Below are positions 7,120 through 8,155 of a stretch of DNA of 8,155 nt, one piece after another. Made by a program: the position numbers and the translations under genes. Under the pieces are notes generated by a model. It saw nothing but the letters and a program-made list of their open reading frames with translations. It had not been told where the DNA came from and searched no databases. The first letter of the stretch is position 1, and every line of letters starts with the position of its first letter. Origin of the DNA: Lachnospiraceae bacterium (GTDB lineage Bacteria > Bacillota > Clostridia > Lachnospirales > Lachnospiraceae); the NCBI GenBank assembly GCA_017473665.1, contig JAFUKK010000251.1, positions 1 through 8,155 of the forward strand. Reading direction: 5' to 3'.

Positions 7120-7683
7120 AACCACCGCATACAAATCTCTGCCCATCTTTTCTTCGAAGTAACTGCGCAGGCGGAAGTTGGCATCCCATTTGTCCTGGGG
7201 ATAACTGCCATATCTACGTTTTACATCCAGCATACGCTCTTCCATGGTCACCACACCCTCTGCCATGGCCAGACTGTCGCAGAGCTGTATCAGCCTGTCA
7301 TAATCATCAAACTCCATAGCCCTAAGGGCCTGTTCCAATTCTGCCAGTTGCTGTGGTTCAATATCCACATCTCCCACATATTCATTCAGCCTTTTTAAAT
7401 GGAAAGAATGACTAAGACAAATCCTCGCCACCTCGTCATACCCCAGATCCGTCATATAACGATAGCCCGTATAAATATGCCGCATCTGGCAGATACCAAA
7501 ACGTCTGCCAATGTCATGGAGCAGTCCGCATATATACGCTTTCTCCGGATTCAGTCCCCGGCACCGTTTTGCAATGCGGTAAGCACATTTGGCCGCCACT
7601 CTGCTATGACCGGCCCAGGCTCCCGGATTACACTGCTCCGCCTCCATTAAGATTCTTTCTGCTTCTTCTCTGCTTGGTAACAT
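7108..7683 (-). CDS. HD-domain phosphohydrolase family protein
   Basis: A 191-residue protein made of little more than one HD domain. The metal-binding pattern is complete: H26 (AGHSRVAA), H56-D57 (LLHDIG), H69, H92 (LSHSF) and a late aspartate D136 (LCDSL). HD-fold proteins hydrolyse phosphoesters such as nucleotides or signalling nucleotides; the substrate cannot be told from this sequence. The GYP signature and the longer conserved block of HD-GYP c-di-GMP phosphodiesterases are absent, so that role is not supported despite the neighbouring c-di-GMP gene. No signal peptide or membrane segment is seen. The ATG at 7683 is well supported by AGGAGG 8 nt upstream. The gene ends in TGA, and the GGDEF unit downstream has its own promoter, so the two are probably separate transcripts. 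Confidence 0.88.
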   Translation of the reverse strand: MLPSREEAERILMEAEQCNPGAWAGHSRVAAKCAYRIAKRCRGLNPEKAYICGLLHDIGRRFGICQMRHIYTGYRYMTDLGYDEVARICLSHSFHLKRLNEYVGDVDIEPQQLAELEQALRAMEFDDYDRLIQLCDSLAMAEGVVTMEERMLDVKRRYGSYPQDKWDANFRLRSYFEEKMGRDLYAVVKSA

Positions 7684-7783
7684 ATAATACTCCTCCTATT
7701 TTCCTGATATGTCATGGTCCAAGGCCCTGTAGTTTCTCCTCGGAAACCCACGCAATTCATAGTCATAAGCCAACCCTGAAGAT

Positions 7784-7789
7784 AGTATA
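7784..7789 (-). promoter_or_regulatory. Possible -10 box for the HD-domain gene
   Basis: TATACT on the minus strand, about 100 nt before the HD-gene start. No good -35 is seen at 16-18 nt; TTAAAG lies 19 nt upstream. Tentative. Confidence 0.3.
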
Positions 7790-7822
7790 ACGGATGGATA
7801 TTAACTTTCTTTAATCAGCTTC

Positions 7823-7894
7823 TTAGGATTCCGGGAAGGATTTCTTAAGATATCCTGGTGAAATGTGAACCAAAACCAAATTACCCTGTTTCAT
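7823..7894 (-). CDS. Possible 23-residue small ORF
   Basis: ATG at 7894 with AAGGGGAG 4 nt upstream, 23 codons, TAA at 7825-7823. The peptide starts MKQGNLVLVHISPGYLKK and ends FPES. It matches no family I recognise and has no signal peptide or membrane segment. Its ATG overlaps the TGA at 7893-7891 of the long interrupted frame (ATGA arrangement). It lies 139 nt before the HD-domain gene. It may be a real small protein, a leader peptide, or a chance ORF in a repeat. Only the ribosome site supports it. Confidence 0.3.
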   Translation of the reverse strand: MKQGNLVLVHISPGYLKKSFPES

Positions 7895-7947
7895 GTTACT
7901 CCCCTTACTACTGCTCGGAGCAATTTCGGCAGGTCACAGGGACCACC

Positions 7948-8008
7948 CTCAAAGCCTATATGGCGGCCAGACGACTGGCCCTGGCCACTCTGGCTATCAG
8001 GTACTGAG
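7948..8008 (-). ncRNA. Candidate structured RNA or long inverted repeat
   Basis: Nested helices in order: CTCA/TGAG, AGCC/GGCT, TGGC/GCCA and GGCCAG/CTGGCC closing a TCGT loop (7974-7971), with small internal loops AGAG/TATA and a CAG bulge. The arms pair equally well on either strand, so direction is not certain. It matches no riboswitch class I could place. Confidence 0.4.
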
Positions 8009-8155
8009 ACCGGTGAAGAAGATAGAAAAATAGGTTACAAAAGGAAGGAGCCCGTATACTAAGTATTCCTGCTCAATTTTCTTTTACTGCACGCTACGAG
8101 CCGCCACTCGAAAAGCTTCGCTTTCCTCGTTGGACGGCTGTCGCCCAATAGCCCG

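Larger units (their letters stand above)
7684..8155. other. Gene-poor, structure-rich stretch (no convincing protein gene)
   Basis: About 470 bp without a recognisable gene. It contains the HD-gene leader (7684-7790), a small ORF (7894-7823), a nested hairpin (8008-7948), a short palindrome TGCTCGGAGCA near 7912, and a right-hand part (about 8055-8155) with several small inverted repeats such as CGAG/CTCG and AAAGC/GCTTT. On the minus strand the frame from 8154 to 7801 is interrupted only by TAG (8061), TAA (8037) and TGA (7893). On the plus strand an ORF spans 7865-8062, but it crosses the structured part and has no ribosome site. A dispersed intergenic repeat, a decayed gene or an unknown structured RNA are all possible. 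Confidence 0.6.

Noticed and set aside
7108..7683. HD-domain protein as a c-di-GMP phosphodiesterase
   Set aside because: The HD-GYP signature is missing, and the protein is much shorter than that family's domain plus regulators.
7865..8062. 65-codon plus-strand ORF
   Set aside because: It starts at GTG without a ribosome site, crosses a strongly structured stretch, and shows no family resemblance.
8100..8155. Resemblance of the plus-strand end (GGACGGCTGTCGCCC) to the 5' part of RNase P RNA
   Set aside because: Only a few bases are similar, and the diagnostic GAGGAAAGTCC segment is not in the window. It cannot be judged without the sequence to the right.
1..8155. tRNA, rRNA, CRISPR array, insertion sequence or phage genes
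   Set aside because: No cloverleaf, regular repeat-spacer pattern, transposase or terminal inverted repeats with target duplication were seen on either strand.

Overview
This window looks like chromosomal DNA from a Gram-positive, low-to-moderate GC member of the Clostridia, most likely Lachnospiraceae. The evidence is the gene content (cysE-cysS-mrnC behind a tRNA-Cys T-box), purine-rich Shine-Dalgarno sites, sigma-A promoters with extended -10 boxes, and two transcription-attenuation riboswitches. The family assignment is inference from gene style; no ribosomal RNA is present to confirm it. Every credible gene is on the minus strand, so transcription runs from high to low coordinates.

Layout in the direction of transcription. 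(1) 8155-7690 has no convincing protein gene. It holds a strongly structured stretch, a 23-codon small ORF with a good ribosome binding site, and one reading frame that stays readable apart from three stops. It may be a dispersed repeat, a decayed gene or an unrecognised RNA. (2) 7683-7108 encodes a stand-alone HD-domain phosphohydrolase. (3) 7047-6862 is a promoter, a cyclic di-GMP-I (GEMM) riboswitch and a rho-independent terminator. They lead into a 596-residue PAS-like/GGDEF diguanylate cyclase at 6809-5019. (4) 5001-4912 holds a promoter followed by a perfect 13-bp terminator-like hairpin, inside the leader of a DEAD-box RNA helicase gene (4891-3215). That gene is intact except for one in-frame amber codon at 4714-4712, within the Q-motif region. 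(5) ispF (3163-2627) follows the helicase and carries an unusual Cys-rich C-terminal tail. (6) 2589-2293 is a promoter plus a cysteine T-box leader (specifier UGC). It drives cysE, cysS and mrnC, the last cut by the left edge of the window.

How the genes work together. The cys operon pairs cysteine precursor synthesis (CysE) with cysteinyl-tRNA charging (CysS), and both are induced by uncharged tRNA-Cys; mrnC (23S rRNA maturation) rides along. The diguanylate cyclase appears to be held in a feedback loop: its own product should fold the riboswitch, and pairing in the leader suggests this favours termination, an OFF switch. The cyclase lacks the usual allosteric inhibition site, so leader-level feedback may take its place. 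The most surprising single observation is the amber codon in an otherwise well-preserved helicase gene.
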